Assembly: GCA_038890815.1 (NCBI GenBank)
Contig: JAWAFC010000015.1
Span: forward strand, 1 to 16,187
Direction of reading: 5' to 3'
Source of the DNA: JAWAFC01 sp038890815
Lineage (GTDB): Archaea > Micrarchaeota > Micrarchaeia > Burarchaeales > JACRGF01
Length of the DNA stretch: 16,187 nucleotides
Shown: in pieces, positions 7,815-14,332 of the stretch
How the letters are laid out: each line of letters opens with the position of its first letter
Position numbering within the stretch: position 1 is the stretch's first letter
Notes under the pieces: generated by a model
The model's database searches: none
Told to the model about the DNA's origin: nothing
The model's input: only the letters and a program-made list of their open reading frames with translations
Made by a program: the position numbers and the translations under genes

Positions 7815-8072
7815 TCACGCGTGCTTCACCGATATCGAGTAGATCTGCGCGACGGGATTCACGAGCCTGAGCTCCCTGCACATTCTCTCAACAAGCGCCC
7901 TCGCCTCGCGCTCGTCTTTGGCTTCGAGCGAGATACGGAGGAGCTTTGCGGTCCGCACACCCTTCACGCTCTCAAAGCCATTCCGCTGGAGCAGGTCGCG
8001 CGCGATCGTCTCGCCCTCTGGATCTTTGGCGGCCGGCTTGTTCTCTATAACTACCTCAACAGAAAACCGCAT
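7815..8072 (-). CDS. purS: FGAM synthase subunit PurS
   Basis: PurS is the small dimeric subunit that bridges PurQ and PurL and helps pass ammonia between them. The 85-residue protein shows the family pattern: RFSVEVVIENKPAAKDPEGETIARDLLQ, then a beta strand with VRTAKLLRISLEA, and a C-terminal EARALVERMCRELRLVNPVAQIYSI. The ATG at 8072 is preferred because a GGTGGGGG ribosome site sits just ahead and the protein starts on the first strand. A GTG at 8081 in the same frame would add three residues and would fit a leaderless transcript from the TATA box at 8102-8110. It is the first gene of the operon. Confidence 0.93.
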   Translation of the reverse strand: MRFSVEVVIENKPAAKDPEGETIARDLLQRNGFESVKGVRTAKLLRISLEAKDEREARALVERMCRELRLVNPVAQIYSISVKHA

Positions 8073-8101
8073 TTCCCCCACCAGGCGTTATCGCAGCCAA
8101 C

Positions 8102-8110
8102 CTATAAAAA
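8102..8110 (-). promoter_or_regulatory. TATA box of the pur operon, overlapping the endoQ stop
   Basis: Read on the minus strand, TTTTTATAG lies about 25 bases ahead of the GTG at 8081 and 34 ahead of the ATG at 8072. It contains the stop codon of the upstream endonuclease gene. The purine operon can therefore be transcribed from its own promoter as well as by read-through from endoQ. No operator or riboswitch fits in the short space. Confidence 0.55.
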
Positions 8111-9325
8111 TTCTTGCAAGCTGCTCTGCATGGCTGAGGGCTCGGCGAAAATTTCTATCTCGCCGTATGCGCCATCATAGCCAGGAATTACGCGAATCCT
8201 GCCTTCCCGAGCGCGCGCAATGGCTTCGGCAACCCTCTCGCCCGCAACCTCGGCGATCCTCGCCCTATCCGCCTCAAGCACAGCCAGCTCATTGCCGAAA
8301 GCCTGCAGGAGAAGGGAGTGCACTTCCCGGCATTTCCTTCCATCCCCGAGCACTTTTTGGAGGATTTCGGCGAGCGGAATGCGGCGGACAAACGGGATGG
8401 CGTTGGGGGGCACAAAGCCCTCAGGCCTGTCGGCCAGCTCCTCAACCCTGTGCAGCACGCCGATGGTGAGGGGCTGGTGGCAGGCCGGACATAGATTGCC
8501 GAGCGCGCGTGCGCTGCTGGGATGGAGGCTCACACCGCACGAGCGATGGCCATCGTAGTGATACTTGCCCTCCTCTGGATAGAACTCGATGGTGGCCCGG
8601 AAATGCCTGCGGTCCTTTGTGCGGATGGCTGAGAGAAGCGAGCGATAGGATAGGTCATCAAATTCAAACACATTGGCCTCTCTGCCAATTTTCTCCGGCG
8701 AGTGCGCATCGGAGTTGCTCACCAGCGTCATGCTGTCCAGCGCGCTGAGCCTCCAGTTCATCGGAGGATCCGAAGAGAGGCCCGTCTCGATGGCATGGAT
8801 GTGCGCTGTCTCATCCTCAAAGCATTCCCGCAGCGAGTCAAAGCCCGAACGCGAACCAAACACAGAGAACCACGGTGTCCAGGCATGTGCCGGAATGACC
8901 TCGCAGTCGTTCGCAATGCCCATCACAACCTCAACGAGCTCGGCCGCGCTCATCTCGAGGGTTGGACGGCCATCCGCGGCGAGGTCGCCGCGCGCTGCCA
9001 GCACATCGTTTATCTGCGCTGCAACCTCCAACGAGGGCGCGAGCAGAATGAGATGTACTTTTTTGGGCTTCCCGCCAACGCGCCATGTGGTCGAGACTTC
9101 GCCGCTGACCACAAACAGCGTGCCATCATGCTCATAGAAGCCGCTCTCGTGGAGGCGCAGTCCGTGCTTCAGCTCATCGAAGTGTTTTGGGTGGGTGAAG
9201 TCGCCCGTGCCGAGCAGGTCTATGCCCTTTGCCTTGGCCGCCTCAGCCATTCCGCTCAGGCTCAGCCTATCGCTCGTGGCGCGCGAGTATTTTGAGTGAA
9301 GATGCAGGTCTGCAACGAGACGCAC
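8102..9325 (-). CDS. endoQ: Endonuclease Q (PHP-domain deaminated-base endonuclease)
   Basis: EndoQ, known from Thermococcales, nicks DNA on the 5' side of uracil, hypoxanthine, xanthine and abasic sites. The 407-residue protein starts with the PHP metal-binding motif ADLHLHSKYSRATS (5-18), followed by LLGTGDFTHP (37-46), HAWTPWF (147-153) and NSDAHSP (204-210). A zinc-binding section runs from about 254 to 300, with KYHYDGHRSCG (C263), CPAC (C279, C282) and TIGVLHRVEELADR, which is diagnostic of this family. Database entries often mislabel it a UvrD helicase; no helicase motif is present. The last eight residues, QSSLQEFL, look like a PCNA-binding PIP box. The start is GTG with no ribosome site but a TATA-like box about 25 bases upstream, so a leaderless mRNA is likely. 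Confidence 0.9.
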   Translation of the reverse strand: MRLVADLHLHSKYSRATSDRLSLSGMAEAAKAKGIDLLGTGDFTHPKHFDELKHGLRLHESGFYEHDGTLFVVSGEVSTTWRVGGKPKKVHLILLAPSLEVAAQINDVLAARGDLAADGRPTLEMSAAELVEVVMGIANDCEVIPAHAWTPWFSVFGSRSGFDSLRECFEDETAHIHAIETGLSSDPPMNWRLSALDSMTLVSNSDAHSPEKIGREANVFEFDDLSYRSLLSAIRTKDRRHFRATIEFYPEEGKYHYDGHRSCGVSLHPSSARALGNLCPACHQPLTIGVLHRVEELADRPEGFVPPNAIPFVRRIPLAEILQKVLGDGRKCREVHSLLLQAFGNELAVLEADRARIAEVAGERVAEAIARAREGRIRVIPGYDGAYGEIEIFAEPSAMQSSLQEFL

Positions 9326-9383
9326 GATATGAGTGATGGCACAGTGATTTAAGCTTTATTGGGGATATGTAGGGCGTGATTTT
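9326..9383. promoter_or_regulatory. Divergent promoter of endoQ and the aminotransferase
   Basis: A single A/T-rich element at about 9346-9358 (TTTAAGCTTTA, with palindromic AAGCTT core) lies about 25 bases ahead of the endoQ GTG on the minus strand and about 31 ahead of the aminotransferase ATG on the plus strand. One TATA region could thus serve both directions. On the plus side GGGCGTGAT (9372-9380) is a good Shine-Dalgarno for the ATG at 9384. Confidence 0.55.
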
Positions 9384-10601
9384 ATGGCTTATGAGGTGAG
9401 GCTATCCGATGCCGCCTCCTCCGTCAAGCCCTCAGTGACGCTCTCACTGGGCGCTAAAGTGAATGCGCTCAGGGCGCGCGGCGAGCGGGTCTTTGCGCTC
9501 AATGCCGGCGAGCCCGATTTCGATACGCCTCAGTGGGTGAAGGAGGCTGGCAAAAAGGCCATCGATGCGGGCAAAACGAAGTATACGCCTGTGGGAGGCA
9601 TACCCGAGCTCAAGGCCGCAATCGCCGAGAAGTTCAGGAGGGACAATGGGCTGGAATACAGCCAGAAGGAGATCATTGCATCTGCGGGCGCAAAGCAGTG
9701 CCTCTACCATGCAGTGGGCGCGCTCATTGGGCCGGGAGAGGAGATGGTCGTGCCAGCACCATACTGGGTGAGCTATGCCGACATGGCCACGGTCGCGGGC
9801 GGGAGGGTGGTTCCATGCCCCACCGTCGAAGAGGAAGGCTTTGCGCTCGATGTCGAGGCGCTCGAGCATGCAATAACTCCCAGGACAAGGGTGATCCTTC
9901 TCAACTCGCCCAACAATCCCACCGGGGCTGTGTACGAGAAGAAGGTGCTGGAGCAGGTTGCTGAAATCGCCTTGAAACACGACCTATTTGTCATCTCGGA
10001 TGAGGTTTATGAGTTGCTGAATTTTACTGGAAAACCGCACGCCAGCATTGCGGCCTTGGCTGGGATGAAGGAGCGAACGCTTGTGGTCAATGCCGTTTCA
10101 AAAACGTACAGCATGACCGGCTGGAGGCTCGGATATGCCGCAGGGCCCGAGAAGCTCATCGCTGCCATGACAAATCTACAGGGCGCCTGTACATCGAACC
10201 CATCTTCGATTTCTCAGTGGGCCGCACTCGCCGCGCTAAACGGTCCGAGAGAGGAGCTGGAAAAGATGAAGGAGAAATTCGATGCCAGGCGGAAGCTCAT
10301 GGTGAGAGAATTGCGCGGCATCCCCGGAACAAGTTTCGCCGAGCCGCAGGGAGCTTTCTACATCTTCCTCAACATCGCAGGCCTGCTGGGCGCTGAGTGG
10401 GAGGGCAAGCCCATCGGCGATGCCGTGAGATTCTCAGAATACCTGCTCGAGGAATGGCACGTTGCGGTAGTGCCCGGTAATGACTTCGGCTCGCCCAACC
10501 ATGTCAGGCTATCCTATGCCACCAGCGAGCAAAACATAAAGGATGGTGTGGCGCAACTGCGAGCGGCTGCAGAGAGCCTGATTGGAAAGGGAGGTGTGTG
10601 A
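9384..10601 (+). CDS. aspC: Class I PLP aminotransferase, probably aspartate aminotransferase
   Basis: This 405-residue fold-type I enzyme transfers amino groups between an amino acid and 2-oxoglutarate. Visible are LNAGEPDFDTP (39-49), YTPVGGIPEL (67-76), the PLP-binding NSPNNPTG (174-181), DEVYE (206-210), the Schiff-base lysine K240 in VSKTYSMTGWRLGY, and the C-terminal carboxylate-binding Arg in NHVRLSYA. The pattern fits the Ib/I-gamma aspartate aminotransferase group of archaea and bacteria, but exact substrate (aspartate, aromatic or other) cannot be read from sequence. The ATG start has a clear ribosome site. Its stop shares a base with the glyA start (TGATG), so the two form a coupled pair in amino acid and one-carbon metabolism. 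Confidence 0.88.
   Translation: MAYEVRLSDAASSVKPSVTLSLGAKVNALRARGERVFALNAGEPDFDTPQWVKEAGKKAIDAGKTKYTPVGGIPELKAAIAEKFRRDNGLEYSQKEIIASAGAKQCLYHAVGALIGPGEEMVVPAPYWVSYADMATVAGGRVVPCPTVEEEGFALDVEALEHAITPRTRVILLNSPNNPTGAVYEKKVLEQVAEIALKHDLFVISDEVYELLNFTGKPHASIAALAGMKERTLVVNAVSKTYSMTGWRLGYAAGPEKLIAAMTNLQGACTSNPSSISQWAALAALNGPREELEKMKEKFDARRKLMVRELRGIPGTSFAEPQGAFYIFLNIAGLLGAEWEGKPIGDAVRFSEYLLEEWHVAVVPGNDFGSPNHVRLSYATSEQNIKDGVAQLRAAAESLIGKGGV
10589..10596 (+). promoter_or_regulatory. Shine-Dalgarno deciding the glyA start
   Basis: GGGAGGTG inside the end of the aminotransferase gene precedes two candidate starts, GTG at 10598 and ATG at 10601. The spacing (4 bases versus 1) favours the ATG. Confidence 0.6.
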
Positions 10602-11842
10602 TGGCTGAGGAGAAGAGAGTGCTTGAGCTAACAAGGCAAAATGATGCCTGGCGCGCCTCCTGCATAAACCTCATCGCCAGCGAGAATGTCATGTCGCCTC
10701 TCGCCAAGCGAGCATACATGAGCGACTTCATGCATAGGTATGCTGAGGGCTTTCCATTCAAGAGATATTACCAGGGCACGAAATTCATCGATGAGATTGA
10801 GGATTGGGCCACGAGGGAATCGTGCGCGTACTTCGGAGCAAAACAGGCCGATGTGAGGCCGATAAGCGGGGCGCTGGCGAATACTGCAGTTTTCGCAGCT
10901 CTCGCAAAGCCTGGCGAGCTGCTCATGAATCCTGGCACCTCCGCCGGCGCGCACATCAGCCATCAGGCCTTTGGCAGTGCCGGCATATGCGGCCTGAGGG
11001 TCGAGCACTATGTGTTTGACATGGAGAGGTATGATATCGATGTGGATGCCACCAGGAAAAAAATACTCGAGCTCAAGCCGAAGATAGTCACCTTTGGTGG
11101 CAGCGTCATCCCATTCAGACATCCATGCCGGGAGTTGGCTGACGATGCCAAGTCTGTGGGGGCAAGGGTCGTGTACGATGCCGCCCATGTGCTGGGCCTG
11201 ATCGGCGGTGGGGCCTTCCAGCATCCATTCTCAGAGGGAGCCGAGATCATCACCTCCAGCACGCACAAGACCTTCCCGGGCCCGCAGGGGGGGCTCATCC
11301 TGGGCAACACTGATGAGGAAACCTTCAAGCAGATACAGAGAAAAGTGTTCCCGGGCCTCGTCAGCAACCACCATCTTCACCGCCTGCCAGCCTATCTCAT
11401 CACGCTGTTTGAGATGAAAAAATGGGGCAAGGAGTACGCTGCACAGACGGTGCGCAATGCCAGGGCGTTTGGGGCAGCGCTCGCTGAGCAGGGCTTTCGG
11501 ATGATTGGGGAGGACAGGGGCTACAGCGAGTCGCATCAGGTGCTCAGCGATGTGAGGGAGCTTGGCTCCTCCACAGAGATAGTTCAGGCGCTGGAGAGGG
11601 CAAACATTATCTGTAACAAAAACCTCCTGGCCTGGGATGAGCCGCGCAAGAGCATGGACCCGAGCGGCATAAGGTGGGGGGTACAGGAGATGACGAGGTT
11701 CGGCATGAGGGAAAAAGACATGGCATACATCGCCGAGCTCGTTGCGAGGGTTGTGATAAAGAAGGAAAAGCCGGAAAAGGTCAGAAGAGATGTGGTGGCA
11801 TTCAGAAGGAAGTTCAGAAAAGTCAGATTTGGCTTTGGTTGA
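10601..11842 (+). CDS. glyA: Serine hydroxymethyltransferase
   Basis: GlyA interconverts serine and glycine while loading a one-carbon unit onto a folate or tetrahydropterin carrier. The 413-residue protein shows INLIASENVMSP (22-33), the phosphate-binding SGALANTAVF (89-98), YDAAHVLGL with D193 and H196 over the cofactor, and the Schiff-base K223 in SSTHKTFPGPQGG. The sequence is of archaeal type. It supplies glycine, the PurD substrate encoded nearby, and one-carbon units for the formyl-transfer steps of purine synthesis. It is coupled to the upstream aminotransferase and is followed four bases later by a winged-helix gene. Confidence 0.96.
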   Translation: MAEEKRVLELTRQNDAWRASCINLIASENVMSPLAKRAYMSDFMHRYAEGFPFKRYYQGTKFIDEIEDWATRESCAYFGAKQADVRPISGALANTAVFAALAKPGELLMNPGTSAGAHISHQAFGSAGICGLRVEHYVFDMERYDIDVDATRKKILELKPKIVTFGGSVIPFRHPCRELADDAKSVGARVVYDAAHVLGLIGGGAFQHPFSEGAEIITSSTHKTFPGPQGGLILGNTDEETFKQIQRKVFPGLVSNHHLHRLPAYLITLFEMKKWGKEYAAQTVRNARAFGAALAEQGFRMIGEDRGYSESHQVLSDVRELGSSTEIVQALERANIICNKNLLAWDEPRKSMDPSGIRWGVQEMTRFGMREKDMAYIAELVARVVIKKEKPEKVRRDVVAFRRKFRKVRFGFG

Positions 11843-11846
11843 TGCG

Positions 11847-12167
11847 ATGGAGTGGCTGGTGCTGCGAAAAAAGCCCACCGCGCTGCTCATCAACCTCAAG
11901 AACTCGGCGCAGGGCTGGTATGTCAGCAGTCTGGCGCGGGCAGCTGGCGTGACGTATGTTTATGCCGCACGCACGCTGAGCGCGTGGGAGAAGTTCGGGC
12001 TTGTGACGTTTGAGGCCAAAGGGCGCGTCAAGATGGTGCGCCTCACCGAAAAGGGAGCACGTCTTGCGGCCGCGCTGGATGAGCTCGTGCGCATGGTGAG
12101 CGAGCTGAGGGAGGCCGTGCCGGAGAAGCCAAAAGAAGCCGCGGGCACGGAGAAGAATGGAAAGTGA
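11847..12167 (+). CDS. Winged-helix DNA-binding protein (MarR/ArsR-like)
   Basis: This is a 106-residue putative transcription factor. Residues about 8-72 form a winged helix: a first helix (KKPTALLINLKN), helix-turn-helix WYVSSLARAAGVTYVYAARTLSAWEKFG (24-51) and a wing LVTFEAKGRVKMVRLTEKG (52-70) of the type found in MarR-like and archaeal regulators. Helix 71-90 may be a dimerisation helix, and the Lys/Glu-rich end is probably disordered. The ATG at 11847 is preferred; the longer open frame would overlap glyA and adds non-homologous residues. It lies four bases past the glyA stop, so it is probably cotranscribed with aminotransferase and glyA. Target genes are unknown. No metal or ligand site is evident. 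Confidence 0.75.
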   Translation: MEWLVLRKKPTALLINLKNSAQGWYVSSLARAAGVTYVYAARTLSAWEKFGLVTFEAKGRVKMVRLTEKGARLAAALDELVRMVSELREAVPEKPKEAAGTEKNGK

Positions 12168-12168
12168 T

Positions 12169-12582
12169 TCATATCACCCGTAGGCTCACTGTCTTCCTGA
12201 CCGAATTCAGGATGTGCGCATAGTCCCTATAGTGCGCATATGCAGTTATCGTCACATTGTATTCACCGGGGGGTGTCTTAACCACGCTGCCATGGATGGG
12301 CACAACCAGCTCCCTCTCCTCCTTCTCTCTCAGATAGCCGAGGCGGATCTCGCGCGTGTTGCTGAGCCCGGTGGCATCAAAGCCGAGCCCTTTTGGCACC
12401 TCGACCACAACGCTGGTCATGACGTTCTCGCCCATCAGGTTCTTCAGCGTGATGTGCAGGTCGACGACGCCATCTTTCAGCGACATGCGGATTGGCGAGA
12501 AGCGCGCCCTGAGCGAGAAGGGAACGCCCTTCGCCGGCCCTTCGCCGACATCCTTTTTCCTGAAGATGTCGAATATCCCCAT
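12169..12582 (-). CDS. Hypothetical small beta-rich protein
   Basis: I do not recognise this 137-residue protein. It starts with a short amphipathic segment, MGIFDIFRKKD, followed by alternating beta-strand-like stretches (SLRARFSPIRMSL, DGVVDLHITLKNL, TSVVVEVPKGLGF, TREIRLGYL, ERELVVPIHGSV, GEYNVTITAYAHY, KTVSLRVI). That pattern suggests an immunoglobulin-like or NEW3-type beta sandwich. There is no signal peptide or transmembrane helix and no cysteine, so it is probably cytoplasmic, perhaps bound to the inner membrane face. The ATG at 12582 is chosen because GGGGTGAT precedes it; a GTG at 12603 would overlap the upstream gene. It lies four bases after the membrane protein gene and is likely its partner. 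It ends one base from the convergent winged-helix gene. Confidence 0.65.
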   Translation of the reverse strand: MGIFDIFRKKDVGEGPAKGVPFSLRARFSPIRMSLKDGVVDLHITLKNLMGENVMTSVVVEVPKGLGFDATGLSNTREIRLGYLREKEERELVVPIHGSVVKTPPGEYNVTITAYAHYRDYAHILNSVRKTVSLRVI

Positions 12583-12586
12583 CCCA

Positions 12587-12931
12587 TCACCCCATCTTTT
12601 CACGGCTCAGCGCGTAGTACCACCAGCCGAACAGCACAAGCGCGAGCACCTCGAGCAACGAGCGGCCGAGCTCGAGCACATTGCCCTGTAGCCTGCCCAG
12701 CGAGAGCCCGGCATCGAGCATGAAGGCCAGCGACAGCGCGGCCATGCCAAGCCCAAGTCCCAGCGAGTTCTTCATAAATCGGCTCCGCGCGTACAGCTCG
12801 AGCGCGCTGAGCCTCGATTTAAGCAAGAACCACTGCAGATAGAAGAGCAGGAGGAAGGCGAGTGTGGTGAGCGCGAGCAGCGCTTTGACTATGTTTGTCA
12901 CTGCAATTTCGGCCAACAGCTCAGTTGACAT
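12587..12931 (-). CDS. Hypothetical membrane protein, three transmembrane helices
   Basis: This is a 114-residue integral membrane protein with no recognised family. Hydrophobic helices lie at about 14-37, 56-76 and 87-107, joined by a basic loop (LKSRLSALELYARSRFMKN, 38-56) that should face the cytoplasm by the positive-inside rule. The end reads YYALSREKMG. A TATA-like box about 25 bases ahead of the ATG at 12931, with no Shine-Dalgarno, suggests a leaderless mRNA. It is the first gene of a two-gene unit with the beta-rich protein. Confidence 0.7.
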   Translation of the reverse strand: MSTELLAEIAVTNIVKALLALTTLAFLLLFYLQWFLLKSRLSALELYARSRFMKNSLGLGLGMAALSLAFMLDAGLSLGRLQGNVLELGRSLLEVLALVLFGWWYYALSREKMG

Positions 12932-12994
12932 GCACTCTCACTTGTCTGACGATATATTAAAAAACTTCCTGAGCGAGAGCAATGGGGGATGTGG
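12932..12994. promoter_or_regulatory. Divergent promoter between membrane protein and secreted protein
   Basis: The A/T block at about 12949-12964 (GATATATTAAAAAAC) is centred about 25 bases ahead of the minus-strand ATG at 12931 and about 38 ahead of the plus-strand ATG at 12995. It can serve as TATA box in both directions. On the plus strand GGGGG (12984-12988) is a ribosome site six bases ahead of ATG 12995. Confidence 0.5.
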
Positions 12995-13894
12995 ATGAGG
13001 TCCATACTTGCATTGCTGATTCTGGCTCAGGCCCTATGGGCAGCCGAGCTCGATGCCACAGTCACTTCAGTGGGCACACTGAATGGCCAGCTCACCATTA
13101 CCACACCCGGAAACATCGATGCATTTAACTGTAAGTTGCCAACCCAGACAGAGCCCAAGTTCGAGTTTTCCATATACAGGCCCCCGGAATGCCCATCGGC
13201 CATGGATGTGATGTATGACTGGTTCGATTTTGCCACGGGCTCGTGGCAGACGGCCGGAAAGTTCTGCGTGCTGCCCGCCTCGCTCGCCTGTAAGGCCGAA
13301 GTTCCCATCCGCCTCGGTGGACAGGGCAGTGGCACCATCACACAGGAGCTGATCAGGCTCTATGGGGAGTGTGGCGGCGTGAGGTATGAGAAGAGTTTCA
13401 CCTTCACCATAACACACAGGCCAGACACTGCCGAGACAAACGTGCTTTCAAAAATAGCGCAGGCCGAGAGCGCGCTCCAATCGTGCACGGGAACGGCCTG
13501 CGCCCAGGCAAGCGCTTACATAGATGCAGCAAAGGCGGCGCTGAAAATCTGCAGCCTCACCCACGCGTTCAACAATGCGACCGAGGCAATAAACCTCCTC
13601 ACAGGCGGACAGGCCGTGCCATCTGGTGAGGCTGGCCAGGTTGGCCCGATAACCATACCAGCGCTGCCCCCACAACAACAGCCACCGCAGAATGCCACGC
13701 CGCCCGCACAGCCAACGGGCCAGCCAGCCCCTACAATGCCCGCCCAGCCTGCGCAGACCACCGGAAATGTCACGCAGCCGAGGCCGCCAGCCACGCCACC
13801 ATCGACGCCAACACAGACTGCAGAGGGGCCTAAGCTCTGCCCGCTTTTCCTGGCGCTGCTTCCTTTGGCAGCGTTTGTGCTGAGGCGCTGCTAG
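12995..13894 (+). CDS. Secreted cysteine-rich protein with Pro/Thr stalk and CGP-CTERM-like tail
   Basis: This 299-residue extracellular protein is of unknown function. Residues 1-17 are a Sec signal peptide (MRSILALLILAQALWA, cut near A16/A17). The ectodomain (18-205) has eight cysteines (46, 66, 91, 99, 126, 164, 169, 186), enough for four disulfides, with strand-rich first half and a helical segment with CTGTACAQASAYIDAAKAALKIC spacing near 164-186. Residues 222-278 form a Pro/Gln/Thr-rich stalk with N-glycosylation sequons (NAT, NVT). The tail GPKLCPLFLALLPLAAFVLRRC has a Cys-Pro motif, one hydrophobic helix and basic residues. This resembles the CGP-CTERM anchor of Thermococcales surface proteins. 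An in-frame ATG at 12989 is possible, but the ribosome site favours 12995. The stop overlaps that of pyrI on the other strand. Confidence 0.75.
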   Translation: MRSILALLILAQALWAAELDATVTSVGTLNGQLTITTPGNIDAFNCKLPTQTEPKFEFSIYRPPECPSAMDVMYDWFDFATGSWQTAGKFCVLPASLACKAEVPIRLGGQGSGTITQELIRLYGECGGVRYEKSFTFTITHRPDTAETNVLSKIAQAESALQSCTGTACAQASAYIDAAKAALKICSLTHAFNNATEAINLLTGGQAVPSGEAGQVGPITIPALPPQQQPPQNATPPAQPTGQPAPTMPAQPAQTTGNVTQPRPPATPPSTPTQTAEGPKLCPLFLALLPLAAFVLRRC

Positions 13895-14331
13895 CCTACC
13901 ACCTCATCGGGCGAGAAGACGCGCTCGCAGTAGGCACACCGCATCCTGGGCCCCCGCTCGATGATAAACCGCGAGGACATCCGTTCAAAGTTTGTGATGC
14001 ATCGGGGGTTGGGGCATCTGAACACTCCTGAAATTGAGCTCGGTAGCTTCACCGCCATCTTCTCGCTGACCTCTCCGGCCCTGATGATATTGAGCGTTGC
14101 CTGAGGCGCGATGAGGGCTATCTTGTTGACTTCCCGCTCATCCAGGAACTTCCCTTCAATCTTGACAATGTCCTTGCGCCCCATTTTCTTGCTGGGCACG
14201 TTCATGACGAGCGCCACCCTGCCCTCGTAGCCAGGCCTGATGCCGAGGATGTCGAGCACGCGCAGGCCCTTGCCGGCAGTGATGTGGTCGATGACCGTGC
14301 CGTTTTCTATTTTCTCAACCACAAGCGGCAT
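13891..14331 (-). CDS. pyrI: Aspartate carbamoyltransferase regulatory chain
   Basis: PyrI binds nucleotide effectors and holds PyrB catalytic trimers in the allosteric ATCase holoenzyme. The 146-residue protein has the allosteric domain first (KIENGTVIDHITAGKGLRVLDIL, 7-29) and a zinc domain at the end with C106, C111, C132 and C135 (CPNPRC and CAYC). The ATG at 14331 is preferred because it begins at the conserved first strand; the open frame runs 37 codons further into pyrB without homology. It starts one base after the pyrB stop (TGA-G-ATG), the same junction as purF-purD, so translation is probably coupled. Confidence 0.95.
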   Translation of the reverse strand: MPLVVEKIENGTVIDHITAGKGLRVLDILGIRPGYEGRVALVMNVPSKKMGRKDIVKIEGKFLDEREVNKIALIAPQATLNIIRAGEVSEKMAVKLPSSISGVFRCPNPRCITNFERMSSRFIIERGPRMRCAYCERVFSPDEVVG

Positions 14332-14332
14332 C

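Noticed and set aside
8073..8101. Purine riboswitch or PurR-type operator ahead of purS
   Set aside because: The gap between the endoQ stop and purS is under 30 bases, too short for an aptamer, and no operator-like inverted repeat is seen.
8102..9325. UvrD-type helicase annotation for the PHP protein
   Set aside because: There are no Walker or helicase motifs; PHP and zinc motifs match endonuclease Q instead.
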